Assembly: GCA_903901375.1 (NCBI GenBank)
Contig: CAIUQV010000663.1
Span: 1-7,576, forward strand
From: an uncultured Ignavibacteriota bacterium
GTDB taxonomy: Bacteria > Bacteroidota > Ignavibacteria > Tepidaquicellales > Tepidaquicellaceae
DNA: 7,576 nucleotides
Reading direction: 5' to 3'
Shown: positions 1 through 7,065 of the stretch, piece by piece
Layout of the letters: every line of letters begins with the position of its first letter
Position numbering within the stretch: the first letter of the stretch is position 1
Translations under genes and position numbers: made by a program
The notes under the pieces: generated by a model
Seen by the model: only the letters and a program-made list of their open reading frames with translations
Told to the model about the DNA's origin: nothing
The model's database searches: none

Positions 1-32
1 AAAATACGTATATTATTTATTGCACATTAAAT

Positions 33-105
33 CGGGATGTGGCGCAGTTGGTAGCGCACCTCGCTTGGGACGAGGGGGCCGCTGGTTCGAGTCCAGTCAT
101 CCCGA
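33..105 (+). tRNA. tRNA-Pro (anticodon UGG)
   Basis: A full cloverleaf can be folded by eye. The acceptor stem pairs CGGGATG (33-39) with CATCCCG (98-104), followed by discriminator A105. The anticodon stem pairs CCTCG (59-63) with CGAGG (71-75) around the loop CTTGGGA, which puts the anticodon TGG at 66-68 (reads CCA and other proline codons by wobble). The T arm is GCTGG/CCAGT around TTCGAGT (86-92). The first pair C1-G72 is the usual identity feature of bacterial tRNA-Pro. The 3' CCA is not encoded (CAA follows the discriminator), so it must be added by a CCA-adding enzyme. It lies 63 bases upstream of the helicase gene and on the same strand; no GC-rich terminator hairpin is seen between them. 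Confidence 0.97.
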
Positions 106-168
106 CAATTCTTAATTATACATTTCTTTTTATACTTAAAAAATAGTACTAATTTTTTAATTTAATTT

Positions 169-2172
169 ATGGAGTTTGATAAAAATATTAATATTAGAGA
201 AGAAGTACATAAATTTTTTAATGAGGACGGATTACTAAGAAATCACTTCCCAAATTATGAGTTCAGATTATCACAGCAAAAAATGGCTCTTGCCGTAGTT
301 GATTCACTTGAAAATAAGAGACATATATTTATTGAAGCACCTACTGGTATTGGCAAAAGCCTGGCTTACTTAGTTCCATCAATTTATTATGCGAAGAAGT
401 ATAACAAAAGGGCAATTATTTCAACCCACACCATTAATCTACAAGAGCAAATAATTCTGAAAGATGTTCCCCTCCTAAAAAATATACTTCAATTTGAATT
501 TCAGGCATCACTACTTAAAGGAAAATCTAATTATTTATGTCCAAACAGATTAAAAAGGGCATATGAGAACTCTAGCTCATTATTTGAGAATAATGAGTTA
601 GCTACTTTAGAAAATATTTATAGATGGAGTAAGAGTACGAATGACGGCACTTTATCGGATACAGATTTTCCAATAGAAACAAATGTCTGGCAGTCTGTCT
701 GTGCTGAAGTCAATGTTTGTACGAATAAAACCTGCGGTGATATTAATGAAACAAATTGCTTTTTCCAAAAGGCAAAACATAAAGTGTATAACTCAGATGT
801 GATTATACTTAATCATTATTTGTTTTTTACATTATTCAATCCCACTTCCAAAGATCAGAAAAGCGGATTTCTATTTCACAATGACTTTGTAATTTTCGAT
901 GAGGGCCATACAATTGAAGATGCTGCGGCAGAAATGTCTGTTCCGAAAGTATCAAGGGAAATGATAAAATTCCATTTACTCAGATTATATAACGGAAAAA
1001 AGAAAAAAGGATTTTTAATCTCCTTCCCTGCTTTGAATATACTACCAGTTGTTGAGAATTTACTGGAAATAAACCAAAACTTCTTTTACGAACTAAGAAG
1101 AAAAGTATTTATTCGTCAGTTTGATAAATACGATAAATTGTCTAAACGAATCAGAGATACAGGTATTATAAAAAATCACTTAAATGAAGAAATTCTTGTC
1201 TTAATTCGACAGCTGCAAGAACTTAAAAAATTTGCAAAAAGTGATATTATTGAGAATGAAATTTCTGACTATATAATAAGATTTGCTGAAATAAACCGAA
1301 TAATTAATGATTTTATTGAACTAAAAGAGAAAGATTATGTATACTGGGTTGAACTCTCAAATAATTCTCTTGAAGCAAACACAACACTTTGTTCATCCCC
1401 ACTTGATATTTCAGATTATCTAAGAGATAATTTATTTAAGGAAAGTAACTCTGCATTAATTACAAGTGCTACATTATCTATAAATGATAATTTCAGCTAT
1501 TACAAAAGCAGATTAGGTGGCGAAGCAGCTGACGATATAAAACTGCCAACTCAATTTGATTATTACAGACAAGTAAGATTAATCATTCCAAATGACAGCA
1601 CTTTAACTCCATTAAAAGAAAGCAATCCCGAATATATTGATTCACTTACTGAATGGATTAAAAGAACAATAAATAAAACGGAAGGTAAAGCACTTGTATT
1701 GTTTACAAATAGTGTTTTAATGAAAGAAATCGGGAACAGAATAAGAGAAGTACTTAACAATAAAGGTCTCGAATTACTTATACAGGGAGAAGGTACTTCA
1801 AGGAATAGTCTACTTGAAAAATTTAAGACTGATATTAATTCAGTTTTATTCGGATTAGACAGTTTCTGGCTTGGAGTTGATGTACCCGGCGAATCTTTAA
1901 GTAATTTAATTCTGACAAAACTTCCGTTTACTGTACCTGATCACCCTTTAATCCAAGCGAGACTAGAATACATAGATTCTAAAGGCGGAAACAGTTTTAT
2001 GGAATACACATTACCTGAAGCGATTTTAAAATTCAGACAAGGAGTGGGAAGGCTCATTAGAAGCAAATCTGACGAGGGTATTATTACGATTCTGGATTAC
2101 AGAATATTATCCAAACAATATGGTAAGTACTTTATAAATGTTCTTGAAGAATGCCCAATTGATATAATCTGA
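169..2172 (+). CDS. dinG: DinG/XPD-family ATP-dependent DNA helicase with Fe-S cluster
   Basis: This is a 667-residue superfamily 2 helicase of the DinG/Rad3/XPD type, expected to unwind DNA 5'-3' and resolve damage- or replication-associated structures in the cytoplasm. Visible motifs in order: an N-terminal Gln motif region (FRLSQQ, 32-37); Walker A EAPTGIGKS at 56-64 with K63; cysteines C124, C178, C184, C189 and C197, of which C124/C184/C189/C197 best match the family's four [4Fe-4S] ligands; Walker B DEGH at 244-247; SATL at 433-436; the family signature SFWLGVDVPGE at 565-575; and motif VI QGVGRLIR at 624-631. There is no N-terminal exonuclease domain, unlike the DnaQ-fused DinG of some Firmicutes. 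The length fits the stand-alone family. The ATG at 169 gives the normal amino terminus; the leader is A/T only with no Shine-Dalgarno. rsmB follows 67 bases downstream on the same strand. Family assignment is firm; the exact subgroup (DinG or YoaA-like) is less sure. Confidence 0.93.
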   Translation: MEFDKNINIREEVHKFFNEDGLLRNHFPNYEFRLSQQKMALAVVDSLENKRHIFIEAPTGIGKSLAYLVPSIYYAKKYNKRAIISTHTINLQEQIILKDVPLLKNILQFEFQASLLKGKSNYLCPNRLKRAYENSSSLFENNELATLENIYRWSKSTNDGTLSDTDFPIETNVWQSVCAEVNVCTNKTCGDINETNCFFQKAKHKVYNSDVIILNHYLFFTLFNPTSKDQKSGFLFHNDFVIFDEGHTIEDAAAEMSVPKVSREMIKFHLLRLYNGKKKKGFLISFPALNILPVVENLLEINQNFFYELRRKVFIRQFDKYDKLSKRIRDTGIIKNHLNEEILVLIRQLQELKKFAKSDIIENEISDYIIRFAEINRIINDFIELKEKDYVYWVELSNNSLEANTTLCSSPLDISDYLRDNLFKESNSALITSATLSINDNFSYYKSRLGGEAADDIKLPTQFDYYRQVRLIIPNDSTLTPLKESNPEYIDSLTEWIKRTINKTEGKALVLFTNSVLMKEIGNRIREVLNNKGLELLIQGEGTSRNSLLEKFKTDINSVLFGLDSFWLGVDVPGESLSNLILTKLPFTVPDHPLIQARLEYIDSKGGNSFMEYTLPEAILKFRQGVGRLIRSKSDEGIITILDYRILSKQYGKYFINVLEECPIDII

Positions 2173-2239
2173 CAACTATTTATTAAGACTGGATTAACTT
2201 CTACATTTAATCTGTAAAGTGAATTAATTATCTTTAACA

Positions 2240-3808
2240 ATGAATAATGAAAAAAATAATGAGAAGGTACAGGATACCGAAGATATCGGCAAAAAGAACA
2301 ATATTACTGCCGAAAAAATAACAGAACCTCAAGATTTCAATGCAGGCACTTTGGATGACGATCCAATGTCTATTGATGAACCTAAAGAAATAAGCATTCC
2401 ACTTCAAAACCCGGACTATAACTTCCCATACTATCATAATACAGACAAACGTATATTTAATAATGCAAGGGCTCTTGCTGTAAAAATTCTTGTCAGATGT
2501 GAAAGGTCCGATGCATATCTGGATAAACTAATAGATTTTGAGATTAAGAATAATGAATTAAATGATTTAGACAAAGCATTATTGAATGAATTAGCGCACG
2601 GTGTTATACGCTGGCTTAGAAGAATTGACTGGTTTCTAAATGGTTTTTACAGAGGGCAATATGAGAAGTGTTTATCTGACGTAAAGAATGCTATGAGAGT
2701 TGCATTATACCAGATACTATTTCTGAACAAAATCCCTTATTCTGCAGCAGTAAATGAAGCGGTTGAATTTATTAAAAAACTCAGAGGCGATAAGCATGCC
2801 GGAGTAGTTAATGGTCTGTTACGTACGATTATCAGGACTTTAGACAGTCTTGTATGGCCTTCAAGAGACATAGATGAAGTTAATTATTTAGGAATTGTTC
2901 AATCTCATCCGAACTGGATGGTAAGAAGATGGGTTAAGAGATTTGGTTTTGATGATGCAGAAAAATTATGTGAGGCAAACAACCAAAGACCTTCTCTGAC
3001 ATTAAGAGTAAATAAAACAAAGATTTCCACTGAGGAACTTGAGAAATATCTTGAAGATAGAGGTATTACATCCAAGAGAGGTAAGTATCTGGATTATTTT
3101 CTGCATATTAAAATGATGTCTAAAATATACAATGATGAGTACTTTAATAAAGGATATTTTAACATTCAAGACGAAAGTGCTGGATTGATGTCAAAACTGC
3201 TAAACCCACTCGAATCAGATCTTGTTTTAGATGTATGTGCAGCTCCAGGCGGAAAAAGTTCTCATATATCTGAATTAATGCAAGGAAAAGGAAAAATTAT
3301 CTCAATAGATAAGTATATAACAAAAGTTGACTTAATGAAAAGGAATTTTGAAAGATTGAATATGACGAATGTTCTGGCATTTCACGAAAATATACATGAA
3401 CCTAAGACTGAACTGCTTAAAGGAAAATTGATTAATAATGTGGATAAAGTTCTTGTTGATGCGCCATGTACCGGTTTAGGAGTAATAACTAAGAAACCCG
3501 ATATTAAATGGAAAAGAGAAGCTGAAGATATTTTAAAATTGCAGGAAATACAACTTGAAATTCTTGAAAAAGCATCAGAATATGTAAAAGATGGCGGAAC
3601 GCTGGTTTACAGTACCTGCACAACGGAAAATGAAGAAAACAGCGATGTTGTGTTCAGGTTTCTGGAAAAGCACAAAGAATTTAAGATTGACAACGCATCC
3701 AGCTACGTAAGCAATGAAGTGGTAAATGAAAATGGATTTATTGAAGTATTTCCTCATAAGCATGGAATTGACGGAGCTTTCGGAGCAAGGTTAATAAAGA
3801 GTATTTAA
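2240..3808 (+). CDS. rsmB: 16S rRNA (cytosine(967)-C5)-methyltransferase RsmB
   Basis: The 522-residue product is a NusB-like domain fused to a NOL1/NOP2/Sun (Fmu) methyltransferase, the architecture of RsmB, which transfers a methyl group from S-adenosylmethionine to C5 of 16S rRNA C967. The NusB-like part runs from about residue 72 to 205 (starts ARALAVKIL, contains the LAHGVIRW motif). The catalytic domain has the SAM-binding loop DVCAAPGGKS (331-340), acidic D357 in motif II, motif IV DAPCTG with C410, and motif VI YSTC with C460. By family knowledge the motif VI cysteine is the nucleophile and the motif IV cysteine helps release product; both are present, so it should be active. Odd: about 70 acidic, Asn/Lys-rich residues precede the NusB domain, making it longer than E. 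coli RsmB (429 residues). An internal Met43 is possible but also lies ahead of the domain. The gene converges on the LysM gene across a shared terminator. Confidence 0.94.
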   Translation: MNNEKNNEKVQDTEDIGKKNNITAEKITEPQDFNAGTLDDDPMSIDEPKEISIPLQNPDYNFPYYHNTDKRIFNNARALAVKILVRCERSDAYLDKLIDFEIKNNELNDLDKALLNELAHGVIRWLRRIDWFLNGFYRGQYEKCLSDVKNAMRVALYQILFLNKIPYSAAVNEAVEFIKKLRGDKHAGVVNGLLRTIIRTLDSLVWPSRDIDEVNYLGIVQSHPNWMVRRWVKRFGFDDAEKLCEANNQRPSLTLRVNKTKISTEELEKYLEDRGITSKRGKYLDYFLHIKMMSKIYNDEYFNKGYFNIQDESAGLMSKLLNPLESDLVLDVCAAPGGKSSHISELMQGKGKIISIDKYITKVDLMKRNFERLNMTNVLAFHENIHEPKTELLKGKLINNVDKVLVDAPCTGLGVITKKPDIKWKREAEDILKLQEIQLEILEKASEYVKDGGTLVYSTCTTENEENSDVVFRFLEKHKEFKIDNASSYVSNEVVNENGFIEVFPHKHGIDGAFGARLIKSI

Positions 3809-3830
3809 AAATGACAGCATATGTATAATA

Positions 3831-3866
3831 AACAAAAAACCCTTGCAAGCGCAAGGGTTTTTTGTT
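3831..3866. terminator. Bidirectional rho-independent terminator
   Basis: A perfect 16-bp inverted repeat (arms 3831-3846 and 3851-3866) encloses a 4-base loop AAGC. The core CCCTTGC/GCAAGGG is flanked by A6 on one side and T6 on the other, so either strand gives a hairpin followed by a U-run. It lies 22 bases after the rsmB stop and 17 bases beyond the stop of the leftward LysM gene, exactly between two convergent genes, which fits termination in both directions. Confidence 0.93.
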
Positions 3867-3883
3867 TAGAATAACTCATTTTA

Positions 3884-4804
3884 TCATTTCTTCGGGTCAG
3901 ACTTTTTATCATCTTTTTTAACATCTTTCTTTAAGTCCTTTTTAACTTCTTTCTTTACATCAGACTTATTAACTTTATTCTTCTTAATATTGCCTTTTAA
4001 AGTTTTACTTTTCTGCTTTTGCTCTTTCTTAAAATCATTTGCTGCTTTTTGATTTTTCATTACATACGAAAGACTATTCAGTTTTTTCAAGTCTTCATCA
4101 CTCAAAGCAGGAACTTTAAGAACCTGTCCCGGATAAATTAAATTCGGGTTTGTAACTTTTTTAGGAGTATGAGCCGGTGCTGAAATGACACCTTCTTCAT
4201 TAGCTTCCCAGAGTTTAGGCCAGTAATTACTGTTACTATAAATCTCTTTTTTACCAGAAATTTTCCATAGACAGTCACCTTTAACAACTGTATACTGACC
4301 AGTTTTAACTGCTTCCTTACACCAAGAATCCAGTTTAACTTTCATTGACTGATATCTGCTAAAGAACTCAGGCAAACATTTTGCCTTAGATGATTCAATT
4401 TCATTAAAATACATTTTCTTAGCATCTTCACAAGTTCCGAGTTTGTTATTAATTTTCTTTTCTGTTTCTTCAAACTTCTTTCTGAATTCAGAAAGAGAGC
4501 TTTTATTCATACCCACAGAAGAATACAAAGCATTCTCTGCATCTATCAATTGTTTATCTAAGTCAGCTGACTGGCTTTTTAATCTTTCTAATTCTTTATT
4601 ACTTACGGAAAGTTGACCGAGTAGTGCAGCTTTCTTTTCGTTTAAGTTGAACATTTGCTTTTCCCATTCCATAGGCAAAAGTTCATCTTCACGCCCGTAT
4701 TTATCTTCTTCAGGACAACAATCGTCATCCTGAGCTAATAATATGTCTGATAACAACCCCCCCCATATTAGTGCTACAAAAAGCAGCAGGGATATCTTTT
4801 TCAT
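3884..4804 (-). CDS. Secreted coiled-coil protein with LysM domain and Lys-rich C-terminal tail
   Basis: The start is placed at 4804 (306 residues) because it begins MKKISLLLF, a proper Sec signal peptide (about 1-24, cleavage LLA|QD). The longer in-frame start at 4855 would bury this signal and overlap the upstream gene. The mature protein has an acidic start with CC at 29-30, a charged helical, probably coiled-coil stretch (about 47-120), a LysM domain (about 169-232: YTVVKGDCLWKI … NLIYPGQVLKVP), and a tail from about 257 that is mostly lysine, ending in KKD-type repeats. LysM domains bind GlcNAc-containing glycans, mainly peptidoglycan, so a periplasmic wall-binding role is inferred. The LysM is a long variant with an insert around 200-218. 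Six cysteines (29, 30, 125, 143, 162, 178) could form disulfides. No catalytic domain is seen. It is the last gene of the leftward set, 25 bases after the barrel gene. Specific function not recognised. Confidence 0.88.
   Translation of the reverse strand: MKKISLLLFVALIWGGLLSDILLAQDDDCCPEEDKYGREDELLPMEWEKQMFNLNEKKAALLGQLSVSNKELERLKSQSADLDKQLIDAENALYSSVGMNKSSLSEFRKKFEETEKKINNKLGTCEDAKKMYFNEIESSKAKCLPEFFSRYQSMKVKLDSWCKEAVKTGQYTVVKGDCLWKISGKKEIYSNSNYWPKLWEANEEGVISAPAHTPKKVTNPNLIYPGQVLKVPALSDEDLKKLNSLSYVMKNQKAANDFKKEQKQKSKTLKGNIKKNKVNKSDVKKEVKKDLKKDVKKDDKKSDPKK
3902..3958 (-). repeat. Degenerate 12-base tandem repeat encoding a KKD-type tail
   Basis: Inside the LysM gene, residues 283-301 read as five consecutive four-residue units of the form V/L/D-K-K-D/E (VKKE, VKKD, LKKD, VKKD, DKK). 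On the DNA this is a roughly 12-base period rich in pyrimidines on the plus strand. The units differ at synonymous positions, so it is an old or selected repeat rather than a fresh expansion. The resulting strongly basic tail could bind anionic polymers or surfaces, which is inference. Confidence 0.75.
4757..4764 (-). repeat. G8 homopolymer in the signal peptide of the LysM protein
   Basis: Eight consecutive C on the plus strand (G on the coding strand) encode Trp-Gly-Gly at residues 14-16 of the LysM protein's signal peptide. Such a G-run stands out in an AT-rich sequence. A one-base slip here would put the rest of the gene out of frame, so the tract is a possible on/off switch, or a place where sequencing or assembly can err. 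Confidence 0.85.
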
Positions 4805-4829
4805 AACATTTATTAAGTTTATGTAATAA

Positions 4830-6089
4830 TTATTTTTCAGAATAAAAATCACCAAGTTTAAATCTTGCGTTCAACATAGCAGTAACTACAGTTAAACCGC
4901 TATTAGGACCTTTTGTTAATCTTATCGATGGTCCAAGAGCGAATGAACTCAAACCAAATGATTCACCAATATTTGAGATATATGCTTCCCATAAAAACTG
5001 CCAGTTTCTTTTCTGGCTAGAGAAAGTATAGTCCATTCTTAAGTCAAAAACAGAACCGGCTACTCTAAGTTCTCTTCCCATATAACCTGCATGGAATTCC
5101 CCTAAGTACTGACCTACGTATATTTTTGCTCTTGTCGAACCGAAGGTTCTGATTGGATAACGGAATTCCCAGTTAAAGAATGACTGAGTAACAATAACAT
5201 TATTCGGCATATAAGGTCCTCTAGTAGAATCATAATTATTCTTAACGAGTAAAGGCGGATCGTAATCACCACTATCCAATGTCGTATAATATCCCACTTC
5301 AAGGAAATTACCAAATGGAATTACATAACTAGCAGATAATCCTAATTTCGGAGTAAATATATTATTGTAGTTTGAGAATGTACTTGTTTTTTCACTTCCT
5401 GTGGCACCATTATCACGTTTTCTGACAAGTTCTTTTATACGAGTATGAACAGCAACTTTTGCACCGAGTAAGTGAAAACCACCACCAACTATATCAGTTT
5501 CCAATGGTCCAGAATAAGGTGTACCTAACTGGAATGAGAAACCAAAACTTTTCTTGATAGGAATACCAAGTGGTTCACCACCAAAAAAGTTTAAGTACGG
5601 ATTGATATAAGCGGTAGTACTAAGAATTTCCCTTTCAAGTTTTGGAGGTGAAATAACATCTTTAAACTTAATGTTTTTCAACACTCTTGTAAAAACGGAA
5701 ATATAATTAAACTTTGTACCGCCTAAATTCGATTTATTAGGAGCAGACCAACTAAGTAATTTGTTTTGAACCGGTTTGCTGATTGTATTCCAGCTAGCTC
5801 TTATAGCAGTCGCGTCTGTTTCTTCACCAAATACTATGTAATAGTTCTCGGGATTCTGATCTGAGACATTTACAATAAGTATATAAGAAGACACTCTCGG
5901 GTCAATAGACATTTCATCCTGAACCTTAACAAACACACTATCGTCATCTGTATTTGCGAGTATTTTAAAATATTTATATGTCTTAGGATCTCCTTCGATA
6001 ACCTCTTGGGAGAATAATTTAGAATTACTTATAAAAAGCATACAAATAATTCCGAATAGAATGTAAATTGAAAATTTCGAAATTTTCAT
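4830..6089 (-). CDS. Predicted outer-membrane beta-barrel protein with N-terminal periplasmic domain, unrecognised family
   Basis: This is a 419-residue exported protein that I do not recognise by family. Residues 1-27 form a signal peptide (MKISKF, hydrophobic core 8-20, probable cleavage LFS|QE). Residues about 35-140 look like a compact beta-rich soluble domain. From about 160 to the end there are alternating hydrophobic and polar segments rich in Gly and aromatics, such as SFGFSFQLGT (181-190), LGLSASYVIPFG (249-260), FFNWEFRYPI (304-313), AKIYVGQYLGEFHAGY (321-336) and a last strand AMLNARFKLGDF (404-415). This pattern is typical of outer-membrane beta-barrels; it is inferred, not matched to a family. 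It does not resemble GldN, nor the ending I expect for PorP/SprF. It starts 26 bases after the GldM-like gene and is followed 25 bases later by the LysM gene, so it is probably co-expressed and the outer-membrane partner of the group. The leader has no Shine-Dalgarno. Confidence 0.8.
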   Translation of the reverse strand: MKISKFSIYILFGIICMLFISNSKLFSQEVIEGDPKTYKYFKILANTDDDSVFVKVQDEMSIDPRVSSYILIVNVSDQNPENYYIVFGEETDATAIRASWNTISKPVQNKLLSWSAPNKSNLGGTKFNYISVFTRVLKNIKFKDVISPPKLEREILSTTAYINPYLNFFGGEPLGIPIKKSFGFSFQLGTPYSGPLETDIVGGGFHLLGAKVAVHTRIKELVRKRDNGATGSEKTSTFSNYNNIFTPKLGLSASYVIPFGNFLEVGYYTTLDSGDYDPPLLVKNNYDSTRGPYMPNNVIVTQSFFNWEFRYPIRTFGSTRAKIYVGQYLGEFHAGYMGRELRVAGSVFDLRMDYTFSSQKRNWQFLWEAYISNIGESFGLSSFALGPSIRLTKGPNSGLTVVTAMLNARFKLGDFYSEK

Positions 6090-6115
6090 AAGATATATTA
6101 ATTAATTATTAAAAA

Positions 6116-7033
6116 TTACCAATCACCAAATGTATACTGACCAGACCTAGAAACAGTATGGCCAGCTATTTCATCTTTAACAGTTACGTTAAAGGAAGCT
6201 CTGAAAGGCGCAGACATATTTGCTGTTCTGGCTTCGAATTCAGATTTTGATCCTGCGTAAAACAGTTTTATATCATAAACTCCGTTACCTTTATCTTCAA
6301 ACTTAACAGGTCCAGAAATAGTCACTTTATACTGAGGATAATCGTCTTTTATAGTTACTCTGAAGCCAATTATACTTTGTAATTCTCTTAAAGATGCATC
6401 TTCACTACCAGCTTTAAATTGCTGGATATTCACTTCAGGTTTTGCATTTTCTCTTGTATTCACGTTACGAGACTGTCCACCTTGTTTATACGTTACAGTT
6501 TTCTGACCCATTACCTGGAAAGTACCTGTCTGCCCCGGAGCAATTGTTGCCAATAATGTTCCATCACCAAGAACCTGTAAATCACTCGAACCATTGTTTT
6601 TCAAAGAATTTTTAGTAAACTGAACTAAAGGAACAGTGGGCAAAACTATATTTTCATTATTTGGTATTTCCTGTTTAACTTCTTCTTTATCTTTTTCTTT
6701 TAACCTATTGTAATCTTCCTGAGAAATCTGAACGTTACCCGGTTGGATTAAAACACCTGTTACAGGCATTTGTGGTATTACAGGAGCAACAAAATTCTTA
6801 AGGTCAGCAATGTTCCTGAGTGAATCAAGTTCGATTTTAGGAACAAGACCGAGGGCAAGCATAGAATCGATATACTTTTTAAGAGAATCAGCATAAGTCT
6901 TTTTAACTGCGTCTTCGGCAGTTAAAACTTTTTCGAGATTAATATCAGCACCTTTCATTGTGATAATAACAATAACAAAGATGTACAATACCTGATATAT
7001 AATAAATTTTACGTCTCTATTGTGTTTACTCAT
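6116..7033 (-). CDS. GldM-like membrane-anchored periplasmic protein (short form)
   Basis: The 305-residue product has a short charged cytoplasmic start (MSKHNRDVK), one transmembrane helix at about 8-26, and a periplasmic remainder. This is the topology of GldM/PorM, the subunit that pairs with GldL to make the proton-driven motor of type IX secretion and gliding in Bacteroidota. R6 lies just before the helix, in a similar place to the arginine of the GldM start (…PRQKM…). Residues about 38-80 are helical, about 83-130 are Pro/Glu/Lys-rich linker, and 133-305 look like two beta-sandwich domains (133-190 and about 200-305, with FRVTIKDD at 224-231 and FNVTVKDE at 281-288), ending GDW. GldM is normally about 510 residues with four periplasmic domains, so this would be a reduced form. 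It starts 32 bases after the GldL-like gene, the canonical order. GldM kinship is moderate; a membrane-anchored beta-domain protein is the safe call. Confidence 0.82.
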   Translation of the reverse strand: MSKHNRDVKFIIYQVLYIFVIVIITMKGADINLEKVLTAEDAVKKTYADSLKKYIDSMLALGLVPKIELDSLRNIADLKNFVAPVIPQMPVTGVLIQPGNVQISQEDYNRLKEKDKEEVKQEIPNNENIVLPTVPLVQFTKNSLKNNGSSDLQVLGDGTLLATIAPGQTGTFQVMGQKTVTYKQGGQSRNVNTRENAKPEVNIQQFKAGSEDASLRELQSIIGFRVTIKDDYPQYKVTISGPVKFEDKGNGVYDIKLFYAGSKSEFEARTANMSAPFRASFNVTVKDEIAGHTVSRSGQYTFGDW

Positions 7034-7065
7034 TGCTTTAAAAAATTAAAATTTAATAAGCCCAA

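Noticed and set aside
898..909. DEGH instead of DEAH in the helicase Walker B motif, as a possible defect
   Set aside because: Glycine at this position is a known natural variant in the DinG family, and all other catalytic motifs are intact.
2173..2239. Bacteroidota-type promoter (TAnnTTTG) before rsmB at TACATTTA 2202-2209, and a similar TACATTTC at 119-126 before the helicase gene
   Set aside because: The final G is missing in both, and no matching upstream TTTG element is at the right distance; such matches are expected by chance in A/T-rich DNA.
2234..2437. Leftward open frame of 67 codons opposite the start of rsmB, and other short antisense frames at 1563-1760, 3575-3763 and 5114-5314
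   Set aside because: Each lies fully opposite or inside a well-supported gene, has no recognisable domain, and is best explained as a shadow of the real coding frame.
4700..4740. Possible lipoprotein cysteine in the LysM protein (LLAQDDDCC)
   Set aside because: A lipobox needs the cysteine directly after a small residue such as A/G/S; here C29 follows three Asp, so signal peptidase I cleavage before Gln fits better.
4805..4855. Longer in-frame start of the LysM gene at 4855
   Set aside because: It would add 17 residues before the signal peptide and overlap the end of the barrel gene by 26 bases; the ATG at 4804 gives a clean MKK-type signal peptide.
4830..6089. GldN, or PorP/SprF, as the identity of the barrel gene because it follows the GldM-like gene
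   Set aside because: I see neither the GldN-type soluble fold signatures nor a PorP/SprF-like ending; the position alone is not enough to name it.
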